Below, in pieces: positions 42,253-53,326 of a stretch of DNA of 64,000 nt (position 1 is its first letter; each line of letters opens with the position of its first letter). The position numbers and the translations under genes are program-made. The DNA is taken from NCBI GenBank assembly GCA_022559845.1, contig CM040127.1, positions 31,768,708 through 31,832,707 of the forward strand, written 5' to 3'. The DNA comes from Amorphophallus konjac. Taxonomy: Eukaryota > Streptophyta > Magnoliopsida > Alismatales > Araceae. The notes beneath the pieces were generated by a model that saw only the letters and a program-made list of their open reading frames with translations, ran no database searches and had not been told where the DNA came from.

Positions 42253-44728
42253 ATGGAGGGCGAATCTTCCCACTCCTCGAAGAGAAGCAGGTCCAGTGGT
42301 AGTAGTTCCAGGAGGCTTTCGGACCTCGAAGGGCACTTTAGTGAAAGGGCCCAATCACAACTCGTAAGCCAAGTTTTCCTGCCCTTTTTTTTCATTCTTT
42401 TTTTTCTTTTCTGACCAAACCTCCTCTCCATTCCCTGCATGCGTAGAGTGTGATGAAATCACAGATCTCATGGGAGTTGGTAGTGGCAGCATACCGAGGT
42501 CTCCCAGATTTTCAGAAGGCCAGGCTAGACGTGATGGGTTTTGGCACCTTTCTTCGGATCGAGCCGATCCAGCTCGACCTGGTCCTGATCCAAGCCTTGT
42601 GTGAGAGATGGGACCCTGTGAGTCGGACATTCCTGATGCCCTGGGGGCACATGGTGCCCAGCCTGGAAGATGTGGTCTGAATTACGAGTCTCAAGGTGGA
42701 TGGCGAGGCAGTGACTGGGGTCACTTACGCGGATTACCGAGAAGGTGCCCAGAAGTTACTGGGTTTGGACCTAGATGGTCGGAAAAACAGGTCGGTAGCT
42801 AGGGCGTCCCTCATGGATGCATTAGGGCTCACCGACACTCGTCGGCGGGACGACGAATCCTCAGAAGAGTTCATGGAAAGGATGGAGATAGGATGCCGTG
42901 CCGTGTACTGCACAGATTTCGGCAACTGGGAAAGATGCAACATAGATTTGAGGAGATTTCTCCTCTTCCTTTTGGGGAGATTGGTACTGAGCTCGAAAGG
43001 GGACGGTATCCAATGTCGCTTCCTGGAGCTGCTGTCAGACCTTAAAAGAGTAGGATACTACGCCTGAGGAGCTTCCATGCTGGCGCACTTGTTTGCAGGC
43101 CTGTTCCAAGAAGTGAATCGTGAGATGGCTGTGAGTGGTTTCACACCATTCATCCAGGTATTTTTGGTTTTGCTTGTTTTGTATTTTTTTTCTTGTTTTT
43201 ACAAGGTACTGATGACCTGCGTCGAGCAGCTTTGGAGCTATTATTACCTCCCCATGGGGAGAGCTCGACATTGGCGACCCGCGATGGTGCCGCTAGCCAG
43301 GCGGTGGGAACCCATCATGAGTGCGGCACCCCTAACCTACCAACTGATGGTGCTAAGGCGGGAGCTACAGGAGTTCCCTGCAGCGATGGTAAACTGGAGA
43401 CCCTACTCAGACATGGTCGATGCCGACCAGCCGTGGGTTCTAGCAAGTCGTGCCCGGTTCGGACGAGAACTGTGGATGCACTGCCTGAATGAAATCGAGC
43501 CGCTTCGGCTACGATTAGTTATGAGGACTTTAGGACTGTCTCAGGAATGGGTGGATACGGCTGCGCCATCTCGTGTCGGGAGAAAGTCACGGGGACCGGC
43601 GACCTGCATTGACTGGCGCGTGCGGTTCCCTGAACAGTACGAAAACTGGCAACGGGATGGCATGATTATAGAATCGCAGGCGCGAGATAGCGAGGATTAC
43701 CTGCGTCTATACAAGAGAAGGTACGCAGAGCGGTTCCAACCCCAGGGATTTGTGGAGGTAGGTTTCCCCTTTTTCTCTTTTCTTCTTTCTCCCTTTTTAG
43801 TTTTCTGGTGGAAATACTGACTCGTATGGCTGCAGGATATCCGTGATACCATGATAGCGAATTTACGAACTTGCTTGGCAAAGATGGAGCAACGGTTGGG
43901 TGATGCCCGCGGAGCTACGAGCGCCTTGGTAGGTGTACAATGCGTTCCTAATTAAAATCCCAGAATCCAGATGTTGGCTACTAATTCACGCGGTCGTAGC
44001 ATGCCCGGATTGGCGCGGCTTCCCCAGCGATGGGAGTAGGTGGTGCCTCTTCCAGCTTGTGGATTCCCACCTCAGAATTTGACTTGCTTCATGAGCAACT
44101 TGCTCACGCCACGCCGCGTGCTACGGAGGCAGAAGGGATGCTCTGTATACAGGTAAAAGTTTCAGTGTTGAGTTCTCTTTGTTTACGCCTTATCGCGTAG
44201 CTGAGATGGCACACTCGGCAGGAAAAGGAGACGGAAGAAGCACTTGCCCAAGCTGCGCAGAGGGCGGCTAGGATAGCAGAGCTAGAGAGGGAACTGCGAC
44301 GTCGTCCTGATGACGACTCCTCCAGGGATGCTGTGGAACTGAGGATTACTCTCCAGTTGGAGAGGGAAGACCGTGAGAGAGAACGGGCAGAGAGAGAAAG
44401 AGACGCAGAGAGAGAAAGAGCCAACAGATTGACTGAAAGGGAGGAACGAAGGGCCATGGAGGCCCAATTATTCGAACTCCGAATCAGCCTTGGTCTTGCT
44501 GAATAGTGGCTGAGAGATGGTGAGGAGCGCTACCGAAGAGCACGAGAGCGCGGCTTTCGTGTTGGTAGCTTCTCTGCTGCTTCCATGGATCAACGCCGGG
44601 ATGTGGGAATAGGAAGGGGAGTACAGAGCGGTAGGAGTACCGCTTTTCGTAGTTGGGTAGCACCTTTGAGAGCATTGTGCCCGGAGAGTAGTGGGACGAG
44701 TAATACAGAGGGAGAGGGCGGAACTTGA
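42253..44728 (+). pseudogene. Antisense gene 4, second PMD protein (X copy, three stops)
   Basis: Six phase-0 exons: 42253-42363, 42447-43157, 43230-43757, 43836-43928, 44000-44152, 44222-44728. Exon 1 (MEGESSHSSKRSRSSG, RRLSDLEGHFSE) is homologous to exon 1 of gene 1. Exon 2 is the PMD core (SQISWELVVAAYRGLPDFQK, RTFLMPWGHMVPSLEDVV). Exon 3 continues VPLARRWEPIMSAAPLTYQL and CLNEIEPLRLRLVMRTLGLS without the intron that gene 2 has at this point. Exons 4-6 form a charged coiled coil (ARIAELERELRRR, EREDRERERAERERDAERER). Stops: TGA at about 42678 (CGG in Y), TGA at about 43066 (TGG in Y), TAG at about 44504. A poly(A) signal is at 44749-44754. About 556 codons if unbroken. Confidence 0.8.
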
Positions 44729-44748
44729 TGTAATTTTTTGGTTTTTGG

Positions 44749-44754
44749 AATAAA
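44749..44754 (+). terminator. Poly(A) signal of antisense gene 4
   Basis: AATAAA 21 bp after the final stop codon, in an AT-rich context. Confidence 0.6.
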
Positions 44755-46525
44755 ATACAAGGTTCGGTTTGTTTGGTTTTCACCTTTGCTTCTGTTGCCT
44801 GAATCCCTGCACATATCACTGAAATAAACAAATCAGAATTTCTGTTCTGACTTGGCCCCTTGCTCAATAAGCAAATGGTCATGTGACTGTCCTTGATAAC
44901 TGGTCAAGGGGCCAAGTCTTTATTTAGCGAAGGCAAGGGAAAGATGCGGTGATGATAAATGCGACAGGCAAGCATACGAATGCAAGCGGTATTAAAAGTG
45001 AGATGCTGCACGCAAATGTAATCATGCAAAATTGATTTGTTTTCTTTTTTATATTTGGCATTTTTTTGTTTTATCATAAAAAAGATTTTTTTGTTTGCAA
45101 ATATGTACATTTTCTCTTTTCTATTTTTTGTTGTTTTTATCATTTAATTTTTTTTTTGCTAACGCCTGGCAAGCACCCAAATGGCACCTAACCTACGTGA
45201 GACAGGGGTTTCTTACTAACCTCCAGGTATCCTAAGTGCACATCTAGGTTGATTTGGGCCTCTAGACCCCTCGAATGATGATCCCGCCGGCTAAGACTTA
45301 CCCTGATGACAATACCGTCATGCCATGCTTAGGCTCCCAATCGCTTCCGACCACAGGGATTCACCCAAAAGATGTTTGAGGTAAATGATTTGCCCGACCC
45401 GGGTCTGTTTCCTCACAACTCTAGATGGTATATGATGGAACACCTTGGAACCCTAACGACCAACCGCGCGACGCTGATCCGGAATCAGACGCCGTCGCAC
45501 CCATAGGTGACGCGCTTGCATTGGCCTAAGCCCGAGGTTAAACAAGAAGACATCAAGGTGGTAAACAGGGGTCTTGACCAGCCAGAAACACGGAGACTCC
45601 TTCGCAGCGATAGCTTTTGCTTTTCAAAGTAGGCAACCAAATGTGTATATTAAAATAAGGTCGCAGACCCTAGGCAGTTTTCGCCCTTCAGAAACTCCAT
45701 CGAACCTTCATCTTTAGAGGGAGAAGGAAGAGTGTAGGGGATAAACCTCCTGAGAGGATCGGCAAAGCCGTTAACCCGGCGAGCGAATAAGGGCCCATTA
45801 ACTCTTTCCTTTGAGACAACTTTAGATCAAATCTCGAGCATTTACATTCCACGGCCCCTTTTGTGGATTCAGACTTTTGCTTTGAGGGGTTCCGTTTATC
45901 GCAACAGGCACGGTCACGACCAGGCTTTTCTCTTGATTTTGATTTTGTATTTCTTTTTGTGAGGGGGATAAAGTCGTTTGACGTTTGTGGGCTCCCTTTT
46001 CGTATGCCTGCGGGGACACTGCCCTCTTCTCGTGCTCTGATCGATGCTCGAGGAAATGGATCCTACTCTTGCCTTTGGGGTTTGAGTTTCGGTTTCTCAT
46101 GCTCAGCGTTTTAAGGGCGCCGACTGTCTCATTTGGTCGAAGAGAAAAGAATAAAGATTACAGCTTCCGGAGATCTTTTGGGTGGGGCCCCACCGTAGGT
46201 GATGCTACTGACTTTTTTTTGAATAAAATACATAAGTGAGCACATGTTAGCTTCCTTCGAGCGAGCATAGGCCGACGTGGCCGGACAGGGATCTCCACGG
46301 TTCTGGCAAACCAAGACCCGGTGCCTACCAAGCCTTAATGGGCCCTATCCTAACATGAAGGTTAGATGCAGTGACTTAACTACATGGTGACTGCCAGGCA
46401 TCGACATTTTGAATTTTTCATATTTTTAGTGGTTTTCGGTATTTCTTTGTTTTTGATGTTTTTTATCTTTTCATCATTTTTTTTTGTTTTGTGCTAAGGG
46501 TAGTATTTCTTAAGATAAAGCCCAT
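44755..46525. other. Convergent spacer between antisense gene 4 and integrase of X
   Basis: About 1.8 kb with no recognisable domain on either strand. T-rich tracts near 45040-45160 and 46410-46500 flank a more complex middle. Both transcription units end here, so antisense and sense transcripts would meet or overlap in this stretch. Confidence 0.6.
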
Positions 46526-47640
46526 TCAAGGGTGGGATAACTCGGTCCCTTCGGCGTTGACTAGCTTGTAGGCATTGCCAGGGTACACGGCTTGAATTAC
46601 AAATGGTCCTTCCCAATTGGGTTGGAGCTTAGAACGCGGCCCTCCAGGTTTGACAAAAATTCTTTTTACAACCATCTCACCGACTTTGAATTTTCTCTCA
46701 ATGACATTCTTTTGGTAAAAGCGAGCGAGTCTATTTTGATACACACGCGCGTGTTCGGCAGCGGCCAGTCGCTTCTCATCCAAGAGTTCCAACTGGGCGA
46801 GGAGTGAATTACGACGATCGTCGAGGGAAATTCCTCGTCCAATTGTACCCTGAGAGAAGGGATCAGAGTCTCGTACGGGACTACCGCTTCCATACCATAA
46901 GTAAGGGCAAATGGAGTCTGCCCGGTGGGGGTACGGATTGAAGTGCGATAGGCCCATAGAGCTTCGATAAGCTTTTCTGGCCAGTCTGAAAACTTACTAG
47001 ACTCGCAGGTTTTTTTGATGATTTTGAGCAATGTTTTATTGGTGGCCTCCGCTTGGCCGTTACCTTGTGGGTAATAAGGTGATGAATGATGCAATGCAAT
47101 TGCGTACCTTTTGCAGAGGTCTGAAGGTCCTGAGAAATGAACTGTGGCCCATTGTCGGTGACGATTGTGCTTGGGACGCCGAACCTGGCGAGGATGTTCT
47201 TCATGATGAACTTACAGACTGTTGATGCCTTGATTTCCGCGTAAGCTTCGGCTTCGGCCCATTTGGTGAAGTATTCCGTCGCAGTAAGGATGAAAGATTT
47301 CTGCTTGGTGAGGGAATTGGGATCACCTAGGGGACCGATGATGTCGAATGCCCACATGGAGAAAGGCCATGGGAGGATATTGGATGAAGTGAGGAAGATG
47401 GTGAATGGATTTTATCGGCGTGAAGTTGACACTTGACACACCTACGGACATAGACAGCACAATCCTCTTCCATAGTGGGCCAGTAAAAGCCTTGCCGAAT
47501 GATCTTCTTGGCGAGCATCTGACTATTCACGTGGCCACCGCACACACCCGAGTGCGTCTCCTCTACACATTTCCAAACCTCATCGTCACCAAGACATCTT
47601 AACAAAATACCAGTAAGGCTCCTCCTATACAACAATCCTC
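46526..47640 (-). pseudogene. Tat-like integrase of element X (frameshifted)
   Basis: Minus-strand pieces in three frames: LLYRRSLTGILLRCLGDDEV and the HHCC finger (ETHSGVCGGHVNSQML, CVKCQLHADKIH); core with WAFDIIGPLGDPNSL, FILTATEYFTKWAEAEAY and VTDNGPQFISQDLQ; then SSPYYPQGNGQAEATNKTLL with the catalytic glutamate and LIEALWAYRTSIRTPTGQTP; and a C-terminal part (FKVGEMVVKRIFVKPGGPRS, LQPNWEGPFVIQAVYPGNAY). Three frame changes (about 47350, 47110 and 46850) break it. The TEYFTKWAEA pattern is typical of Tat/Athila elements. Upstream, where RNase H should end, the frame stops within about 20 codons. Confidence 0.8.
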
Positions 47641-47700
47641 CAACTAGGGCGGTTTATTTTAAATAAGTGGGGGATAAAACAAGATTTAGGTGAAAGATAC

Positions 47701-50548
47701 CTAGAAGAATTTACAGGATGAGAAGAAATCAAAGAAATCAGTGAGACTAAAGTCTCGGAAACAGTGTGAGAACGGGCAGGTGCCCGAGGAAGTTAACGTG
47801 GAAGGAACCGGGTCGAACCCGGGAGCGGGATCGGGAGGAATCAGAAATTGATGAATCGAGAGAGGCGGATCCGAAGGGTCCGGACGTAAAGGAGGAGAAT
47901 CATGGGGAAATGAATCCGGAGGTTCCAGAGGAAGAAGATCATGAGGGACCCGATGCCCTGGGAGGTGTGTAAAAAGACAATTCAAAGGGGTGAAAAGAAT
48001 GAAGGACGTGATGACTTGGAAGAACAAAAGGATAAATCGAAAGAAGGAGAGGCCCGGAGGTTCCAGGTGGATATGGGAAGGAAGGGCGCGATGCCCTGAG
48101 AGAGATGGAGAATAAGATAAGAAATCCGGAGGTTCCGGATGGGGGTGAGAGATGGATAAAAACATGGAATTAAATAGGGAGGGGTCCGGAGGTTTCGGAC
48201 AGGGATGAATGTAGGGGTCCGGAAGCTCCGGACAACGAGGAATGTGAGGGTTCGGGGACCCTAGAGCAGAGGAGCTTGATGACTTAGATTTAGATGACTG
48301 GAGGCGTCTCCTTAACCAATGGACTGCCCATAAAAAGAAGTTGAATAGCAGCATGAGCAGTGATGGACCGGGATAGGAAGTGGATGAACTGATGTGGGCT
48401 CCTTCAACAAGGGATTTATTGTCCTTAAGCTTCACTTTATGCTTTTCCCTCTTCTTGGTAAATACTCTCTCATAGTGCGGCCCTTCAACCTTCAACACGA
48501 GTTCTCGGCCTCCTGGGTTTGCAGGCTGATCCCAATGATGTGCCCAGGCAGAAGGCCTCTTCTTTCTCTGACCAACCGGGTCCATTAGTACGGTCCGGGC
48601 CCACAGGCTCTCATTTGACGGACTTCTAATAAGGCATTCGTACATGAACGGTAACTCTCTTGGCAAAATATCAAAACAAAGATTTAAGAGCTCCGCTTGT
48701 GAAGTAGGGATCTTGACATGAAATGGCTCCCTTGGAAAAAACTCCCGTGATAGATGAACGGTGTCCATCATTGGAAGTTGGATGCTCGTCATAAGGAGCT
48801 TCATTTTTGGGGCACCGCTCAAGGCTGTTGGAATATCACACGTGATCATGCTGGGTAACATAGGCATTCGCCTCTTGCATGGAAGTTGGTGGTGAGTAGA
48901 CATGATGTTAAAGCTTCCAACAAGAACTGCCCTGACCCACCCCTGAGCATAGAGTTCATCATCTCCTCGGTAGTAGAATGTGTCATCACTATGCATGAGG
49001 AGAACCCCTTCTTTTGATTGGCCATTTGGACTATGACCGAACAAGGGGTAATAAGAGCCTTGAAAGCATGTTGGCCAATGAGTAATGTGATCGTGGTTAT
49101 TTTGGCCCCTGATTTGGTCAGCACCAATTCCTGAGGGTCCTTCTTGATGGGCATTGGTGCAGATGGAAATTCGGCATTCTCAAAGGTGACCGGCACAAGA
49201 ACCCGAATCGGCATTCGGCAAATTAAATCTTGGATCTTGACTGGCATTGCCGTGGCCAAATTCTTCTTGTCCGATTCTTGAACATCATCTTTGGCAGATG
49301 TATTTGTAGAAAGACACCCACTCCGAGAGGTGGTGGGAGGAGGTGAGATTGAGACAACAGGCTCAACGGGTAATGGAGATTCAATGATGGGGGCTATAGG
49401 AAGGGTAAGTGGAGGTTGAGACACGACGGGCTTCTCCTTGTTCTCGAGAGGAGACGAGGTTGGCTCGTGTGCAACAATCAATGGGCCCGGCTCAGGGTTA
49501 ATCACGGGTTTAGGTAAGGGGAGTGGAGGAATAGGAATGGTTGGATTCGGGGTTACAAGGCTAGTGGAGGTTTTAGGTGGAGACGATGGAGGATTACTCG
49601 GTTGGGAACAAGAGTTAGTGGAATGCTCAGTGGAAGCCAATGGTGTGGGGGTTATTTGTACAATTGAAGGGGTGACAGTAGAAGGCTTGGTACATAGGAA
49701 ACGTCGGATTTTGGTGGTACGTGGGGGGTTAAGGGTAGAAGGTGATTCATGGTGCATTGATGCGGGTTGTTGGGGTGTAAACCCGTCATCGTGACACCAT
49801 GATGACTCATAAGCAGGGGTAGAACTAGTGGCTTCATCATGAGCAGGGGGTTCTTGTGGGAGCAGTGGAAGAGGGAAACGAAGAAAACTCGGAGTAGGTG
49901 TATATTCAAAATCTTCATAAATTTCATCATGTGCCATTTCCAATTCTTTATGATCATCAAGTTCAAATGGACGCCGTGGTGGAGGCACGTTGATGAGTGG
50001 AGATGGTGTATATTGACATGAAGGGTTTTGTGGATATGAATGCGGAGGCGGAGGGCCATATGAATGAGCATAATGAATGAATGGTGGGTGGACGGCATCC
50101 ACTTGATCGTTAAAACATGGGAGAACTTCTTGCTCACTCATATCCCAGATGCCATACTCATCTCTTCTCTCCTTCCAATCCTTCTCCATTTTGGTAATAT
50201 TATTCATGAAAGCGTGAAGGGGGTTGGCTTGAGGAGGGGAAGGAGGAAGAAATTTCCTCTCAATAACAGCATGTAAGGCTCCAAGTTGAGAGCTGAGAGA
50301 GTCGACATGAGAAGCCATGAAATCCCAGGCATAGGGAACACTAGTGGAGGGGGAAGCTCCACTAACAGTGGCCTGTATTCATATGAGGACTTATAGGATG
50401 GGCCAATGTCCATGGGATGAACCTGTGGGTCAGGCTGATAGCCCCAGTCTGAGTTATAGACCCCGTAAGAGTCGTGACCTGGGTCACGCATTTGAGACCC
50501 ATAACGGAAGGCATCGGCCTCGAAACAATTGTAATTATATTCAGCCAT
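47701..50548 (-). pseudogene. ORF1-like coding region of element X (unrecognised, in three frames)
   Basis: Three overlapping minus-strand frames succeed each other: 50548-50204 (starts MAEYNYNCFEADAFRYGS), 50318-48846 (MASHVDSLSSQLGALHAVIE, long proline/serine-rich middle, then KIQDLICRMPIRVLVPVTFE) and 49044-47701 (FGHSPNGQSKEGVLLMHSDD, MITCDIPTALSGAPKMKLLM, ending in proline-rich repeats). Changes of frame near 50330 and 49040 suggest one original product of around 930 residues with two frameshifts. The place corresponds to gag and protease of a gypsy element, but I see no capsid pattern, zinc knuckle or DSGA. No reverse transcriptase lies between it and the integrase. Confidence 0.5.
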
Positions 50549-51150
50549 CCATCATGTTTTTCGAGAGCATAATAGCATACACCAACAAACGATCAGCATA
50601 GATTAACACACAAGTGAATGCCTTACGTCTTTTTTTGTGTTTTGATTTTGATGATTTTTTTGTGTTTTTAGCGAGATCCGAAGTTCACACAAAATAGGGA
50701 CCCTAGTTTATTTTTGTTTCACCGCCGTGTCAGCTAGGGTCTCTCGTCTCACCACGAATGGGACGACTAACTCCGGGGAACTTCAATGGTACAACCAGCC
50801 CAGTGAACGAAGAGGAGATTCTTCGATGTCGGGGACTTACGGAGGTCCCAGTGTAGGAGATTCTAGTCCGTTGAGAGGAATTCTCAAACGGAGAGTCCTT
50901 CCTTCACCGGGAAAGGGTGATCCTCAAAAAAATGAAAAAAGAATAGAAAAGAGGGATGGATGCATGTAATGAAATGCTGACAGAGATATGGAGTGAGAAA
51001 ACAACAGAAATAACAGACATATAATAAACAAACAACCAATCAAAACTGATAGTGCTGCCGTGAGCACAACAGGGGCGCGCGCGGGCGCCAAGGTGGAGAG
51101 GCACAGATGGTGCCGAACTTGCAAGGGTAGCCGAAAGGAAGCAGTAGACG
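50549..51150 (-). other. 5' untranslated leader of element X
   Basis: About 600 bp between the candidate primer site and the first ATG of the ORF1-like region. No domain on either strand; it includes T-rich/A-rich tracts near 50630-50680. Confidence 0.5.
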
Positions 51151-51168
51151 TCCCATCGTGATCGCCAA
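51151..51168 (-). other. Candidate primer binding site of X
   Basis: Minus-strand TTGGCGATCACGATGGGA begins two bases after the 5' LTR end (CTCACA). Position and TGG start fit a primer site, but I cannot match it confidently to a tRNA 3' end. Confidence 0.4.
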
Positions 51169-52417
51169 TCTGTGAGCGATGTCACGCGGTTCGGGGAAGC
51201 GGAGAGGACGCGGAGTGCGCGGGCTCCTCTTTTTGTTTGCTGCAACACAGAGATAAGAGAAGAGAGAGAAGGGGCCACCACGGGAGATTGCTCCGGCGGG
51301 GCGAGCGGGACAAATGTAATATAGCAAGATATAGGGGTTAAACGGCCATAGCGGGAAGTGACTCGCCGCGGCCTCGGGGGGACGGGAATGGTGCAGAAAT
51401 TAAATAGCAAGAATTGAAACAGCCATTGGGGAAGTGACTCGTCGCGACCTCGAGAATATGAATTGATAAGAATATAACATATAAGAACGGGAATTTAAAC
51501 GGCCATTGGGGAAGTGACTCGCCGCGGCCTCGAGAATATGAATAGATAAGGATATAACATAATATAAAGAGAATATAAGAGCGGAAATTTAAACGGCCAT
51601 TGGGGAAGTGACTCGCCGCGGCCTCGAGAATATGAATAGATAAGAATATAACATATAGAACTGGAATTTAAACGGCCATTGGGGAAGTGACTCGCCGCGG
51701 CCTCGAGAATATGAGCAGAATATAACAGAATATAAAGAGAATATAAGAACGGAAATTTAAACGGCCATCGGGGAAGTGACTCGCCGCGGCCTCGAGAACA
51801 AGATGTGATCGCCAGGGGCCAAAAGACCCCAAAATAAAGAAAGTGATCACGCCTACCTCAAGAGCGGGAGATGGCGGGTTACTTCTTCCTCCCCCTTCGG
51901 CCGGCCGACGGAGAGGGCTTTCCTTGGTTACCCTTGCAAACAATAGACAATAAACGAACGGAATTAGAAAATGGCAGTGTAGTAACAATTCCTTTCAATA
52001 AAAGTAACGAGATCGTGACCTGACACACACCTGGTTGGTGTGGTTTTAAACCCCTCTCGGACTCGAGTAGGAGGAAAATGCGATGATGAATGCAAGAAGT
52101 ATGCAAGAGACGGCGCCCTTATGTAGGGAGATAGAGGATGCAGTATGATGAATGTAAAGAACTATGGAGAAAAAGGGGAAGAAAAGGCTTATTGGAGGAG
52201 CCGAGGGTGAGATCCGACGGAGCTCCGGCAGCGTAGGGACGACGTGGAAGCGCGGTAGATGAAGACGACCTTCCTCTCGCGAGCGTGAGCACCCGAGAAG
52301 CCGGCAGAATCTCCACCTACAAAAGACCCCACGGGTTAGAAATGACTCCGGTAGCCTCTGGGCTCCGGCAGCCTATCGGATCTCTTAGAAGCTCCTCCAG
52401 AACTGAGGGGGGGGCCT

Positions 52418-52426
52418 CTATTTATA
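52418..52426 (-). promoter_or_regulatory. TATA box of the X 5' LTR
   Basis: TATAAATAG (minus) in the transcribing LTR; the likely start of genomic RNA is about 25-30 bases further, in AGGCCCCCCCTCAG. Confidence 0.7.
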
Positions 52427-52438
52427 GGGCTCCGGAGG

Positions 52439-53063
52439 GTGGAGGCGTCCAGGACCCTAGACACCTCCATCAGGGCCGAACTAATATTTTATTCTATTTT
52501 ATTTATTTTTTTAGAATATTTTTGTGGAGGCGTCCAGGGCCCCGGACGCCTCCAACAGGTCCACCGAACCCCACCGACGGCCGCACGCGGTTTGGCACAA
52601 CGCGTGGTTTTGTGAGCGGCATCTCGTGATTTTGAAATGGGCGCGTCCAGCTATCTGGACGTCTCTATAATTTGGATTTTTTCACACACGACAAACCGTC
52701 GTTCGGTGGGCGGCGCCCGTGAGGGAGTTGATAGAGGCGTCCAGGGGCCTGGACGCCTCCATAAATATATTATTATTTTTATTTTGTCTTTTTATGCCAA
52801 CTGGCATATATTTTTTTTATGTTTGTTTTTATGGAGGCGTCCAGGGGCCTGGACGCCTCCATTAATATATCATTTTTTATTTTGTTTTGTCTTTTTATGC
52901 CAACTGGCATATATATATATTTTTTATATTTATTTTTATAGAGGCGTCTAGGGGCCTGGACGTCCTCCATTAATATATTATTTTTTATTTGTGTTTGGGC
53001 TTGAAAAATAAAAATAATAAATTAAAAGAATGGGGGCGTCCAGGGGCCTGGACGCCCCCATAA
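52439..53063. repeat. Palindrome cluster in X 5' LTR
   Basis: Same seven positions as the 3' LTR. Independent arm mutations include CCCTAGACACC in the first, GATAGAGGCGTCC in the fourth and TAGAGGCGTCTAGG/GGACGTCCTCC in the sixth; the last keeps GGGGGCGTCC/GGACGCCCCC. TGCCAACTGGCA occurs near 52796 and 52899. Confidence 0.9.
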
Positions 53064-53321
53064 AGACCCACCCGGGTCCTCGGTTCAGGCGTTGGCGGCC
53101 GCCTGGCAGAGACCCTTCTTGGTTCCGAAACCTCCTGATGCGTCTGACTGGTGTTGATGTCAGTCCGAATGCCGTGACGAGACGATTCCGGATGCCGAAA
53201 AGGGCGGAAGAAGACTCAAGAAAAGGAAACACTCAAGTGATTCAAAACGCGTAAGCCGCCGCGGGGCGTTGTATAGTAATATGAGACTTTCTCAGGAGAC
53301 GTCAGGAATGGCGTGTCTACA

Positions 53322-53326
53322 CTACC
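53322..53326. other. Target-site duplication of element X (right copy)
   Basis: CTACC directly after the LTR end TCTACA, followed by AGCTGGCGTCACTTCG, the continuation of gene 2 exon 3 of Y. Confidence 0.95.

Larger units (their letters stand above)
15105..53321 (-). mobile_element. Element X: giant Tat-like gypsy element with four antisense genes and three nested insertions
   Basis: Bounded by TSD CTACC and by two LTRs (15105-17168 and 51171-53321) starting TGTGAGCG and ending TCTACA on the plus strand. Minus-strand signals (TATAAATAG, polypurine tract at 17169, integrase at 46526-47640) give the retroviral direction. Removing three inserts with their TSDs leaves about 21.6 kb, close to the largest known plant gypsy elements (Ogre/Tat). 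Order on the minus strand: 5' LTR, candidate primer site, ORF1-like frames, integrase, then four plus-strand genes in reverse, and 3' LTR. No reverse transcriptase or RNase H is visible, so it is probably mobilised in trans. It inserted into exon 3 of gene 2 of Y. Confidence 0.9.
51171..53321 (-). mobile_element. 5' LTR of element X
   Basis: 2151 bp, TGTGAGCGATG...GTGTCTACA on the plus strand. It has six minisatellite units (cores near 51357, 51438, 51518, 51609, 51688, 51779), a minus-strand TATA box at 52418-52426 and seven palindromes (52439-53063). It shows more base differences from the 3' LTR than the two TR-GAG-like LTRs show from each other, so X is older than that insertion. Confidence 0.9.

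Noticed and set aside
51151..51168. tRNA-Met primer site for element X
   Set aside because: The sequence next to the 5' LTR does not contain TGGTATCAGAGC; only a different, unidentified candidate is present.
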